DNA from: Atopobium sp. UBA2090
Lineage (GTDB): Bacteria > Actinomycetota > Coriobacteriia > Coriobacteriales > Atopobiaceae
Direction of reading: 5' to 3'
Assembly: GCA_002331575.1 (NCBI GenBank)
Contig: DCZG01000093.1
Location: 653 to 12,941, forward strand
Length of the DNA stretch: 12,289 nt
Shown: piece by piece, positions 11,486 through 12,289 of the stretch
Layout of the letters: every line of letters starts with the position of its first letter
Position numbering within the stretch: the first letter of the stretch is position 1
Made by a program: the position numbers and the translations under genes
Notes under the pieces: generated by a model
Told to the model about the DNA's origin: nothing
Databases searched by the model: none
The model's input: only the letters and a program-made list of their open reading frames with translations

Positions 11486-12289
11486 GTGCCCAGGAGAAAG
11501 AGAACACTCCTGGTGGCGGGCGCCATCGTCCTCGCGATCGTCGCGGGCGGCGTGGCGCTCGTCGCGTGCTGGCTGGCCGGCTGCTTTCTTCCCAGCTGGG
11601 TCGAATGGAACGACGAGGAGTTCGCCTGCGACCTCAACGGGGACGGGCAGCTCGAGGCGGTCAGGCTCTCGGACAGGAAGCTCTCGATCTTTGAGGACGG
11701 CCAGCTCGTCTGCACCTCCCGCGACGGCTGGTTCGTCTCCGACGTCTTCGTGGGCGACCTCGACTCCGACGGCGTCCAGGAGATCGTCTGTCTCACCTGG
11801 AAGCGCGGCAGCTACGGTCCCTATCGGCCCTTCTGGGTCGACCACGACTCGATGGACTTCTCGCAGCACGTCTTCATCTTCCACTACGAGGACGGCAGTC
11901 TCAAGGACGACTGGCTCTCGTCTGACATCGGCATGCAGGTGGAGCGTGCGAGCCTCGACTCTCACATGCGCCTTCACCTGCACACGCATGACGACCAGGA
12001 CTATCTCTGCGAGTGGGAGGAATGGGGTCTCACCTACGTCGACGAGGACAACCCCTCGATGCGCGAGGCGGACTACGATGCCGTGTCGCTTCTCGCCGTG
12101 GGCGACAACATCGTGCAGACCGGGATGCTCGCGGAGGCGCGCGACTCCGCGACCGGCAGCTACGACTTCTCGCCGCTCTACGAGAACGTGACGGACCTGG
12201 TCTCCTCCGCTGACGTGGCGGCCGTGTGCCAGGAGACCCCGCTCGTGTCTGACGAGGCGGACGTGAGCGGTGAGTTTCCCACGTACGGA
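11486..12289 (+). CDS. CapA-like (PGA_cap) metallophosphoesterase-family protein, partial
   Basis: The frame is open from a GTG at 11486 (or 11483) to the window edge: 268 residues, C-terminus missing. A basic MPRRKR and a hydrophobic stretch (8-29) end in LAGC (30-33). It could therefore be a lipoprotein anchored at C33, or a signal anchor. Next come two calcium-loop-like motifs spaced like FG-GAP/VCBS repeats: DLNGDGQLE (D49, N51, D53) and DLDSDGVQE (D91, D93, D95). From about 198 the CapA fold begins: AVSLLAVGDNIVQTG (G206-D207), YDFSPLYENVTDLV, then ADVAAVCQETPLV (E250). In most relatives the last motif reads N-x-E; here C248 stands at the Asn position. CapA proteins belong to the calcineurin-like superfamily and are linked to poly-gamma-glutamate or other cell-surface polymers; substrates are mostly unknown. 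The 6-bp gap behind DUF3160 and the lack of a good ribosome site suggest translational coupling. Confidence 0.85.
   Translation, partial: MPRRKRTLLVAGAIVLAIVAGGVALVACWLAGCFLPSWVEWNDEEFACDLNGDGQLEAVRLSDRKLSIFEDGQLVCTSRDGWFVSDVFVGDLDSDGVQEIVCLTWKRGSYGPYRPFWVDHDSMDFSQHVFIFHYEDGSLKDDWLSSDIGMQVERASLDSHMRLHLHTHDDQDYLCEWEEWGLTYVDEDNPSMREADYDAVSLLAVGDNIVQTGMLAEARDSATGSYDFSPLYENVTDLVSSADVAAVCQETPLVSDEADVSGEFPTYG

Noticed and set aside
1..12289. Defence system, toxin-antitoxin pair, prophage or mobile element
   Set aside because: I found no nuclease, transposase, integrase, antitoxin-like regulator or terminal repeat pair; gene content is signalling and envelope proteins with uniform composition.

Overview
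The window is GC-rich, densely packed bacterial DNA that looks like a chromosomal segment of a high-GC Gram-positive. My best guess is an actinobacterium of the Coriobacteriia type (Olsenella/Atopobium/Collinsella relatives). This rests on composition, on the polytopic sensor-kinase layout and on serine-rich surface proteins; no phylogenetic marker gene is present. I see no tRNA, rRNA, CRISPR array, insertion sequence or phage gene.

Layout. (1) 1-175 is a non-coding leader with a clean TATAAT box, followed by a NarL/LuxR-type response regulator (176-796). (2) A three-gene plus-strand unit follows: a DUF4428 zinc-finger protein (1032-1766), an SPFH-domain protein with two tandem C-terminal zinc ribbons (1807-3018) and a lipoprotein (3083-3964). 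It ends at a strong intrinsic terminator (4021-4056). (3) Two polytopic membrane proteins overlap by ATGA: a kinase-like protein with a degenerate ATPase region (4127-5878) and a recognisable HisKA_3/HATPase sensor kinase (5875-7311). (4) A small tail-anchored protein (7384-7740) has a 14-bp perfect palindrome next to its promoter. Its stop region overlaps the 3' end of a convergent GH25 muramidase gene (7732-8751, minus strand). (5) Across a 211-bp divergent promoter region, a zinc-ribbon/membrane-anchor/DUF3160 protein (8963-11479) is followed after 6 bp by a CapA-like phosphoesterase (11486 to the window edge). That gene has a GTG start and is cut by the window end.

How the parts may work together (inference): a response regulator and a kinase pair flank an operon whose SPFH protein resembles B. 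subtilis YdjI of the PspA-linked envelope-stress operon. The rest of the window encodes envelope proteins (lysozyme, DUF3160, CapA-like). One economical reading is an envelope-sensing module: membrane kinases signal to the DNA-binding regulator, which controls the zinc-finger/SPFH/lipoprotein operon and perhaps the cell-wall genes. Cytoplasmic or N-terminal zinc ribbons recur in three proteins here, and serine-rich low-complexity linkers recur in surface proteins. No single gene is without precedent; the combination, the inactive/active kinase pair and the domain fusions are the most interesting aspects.
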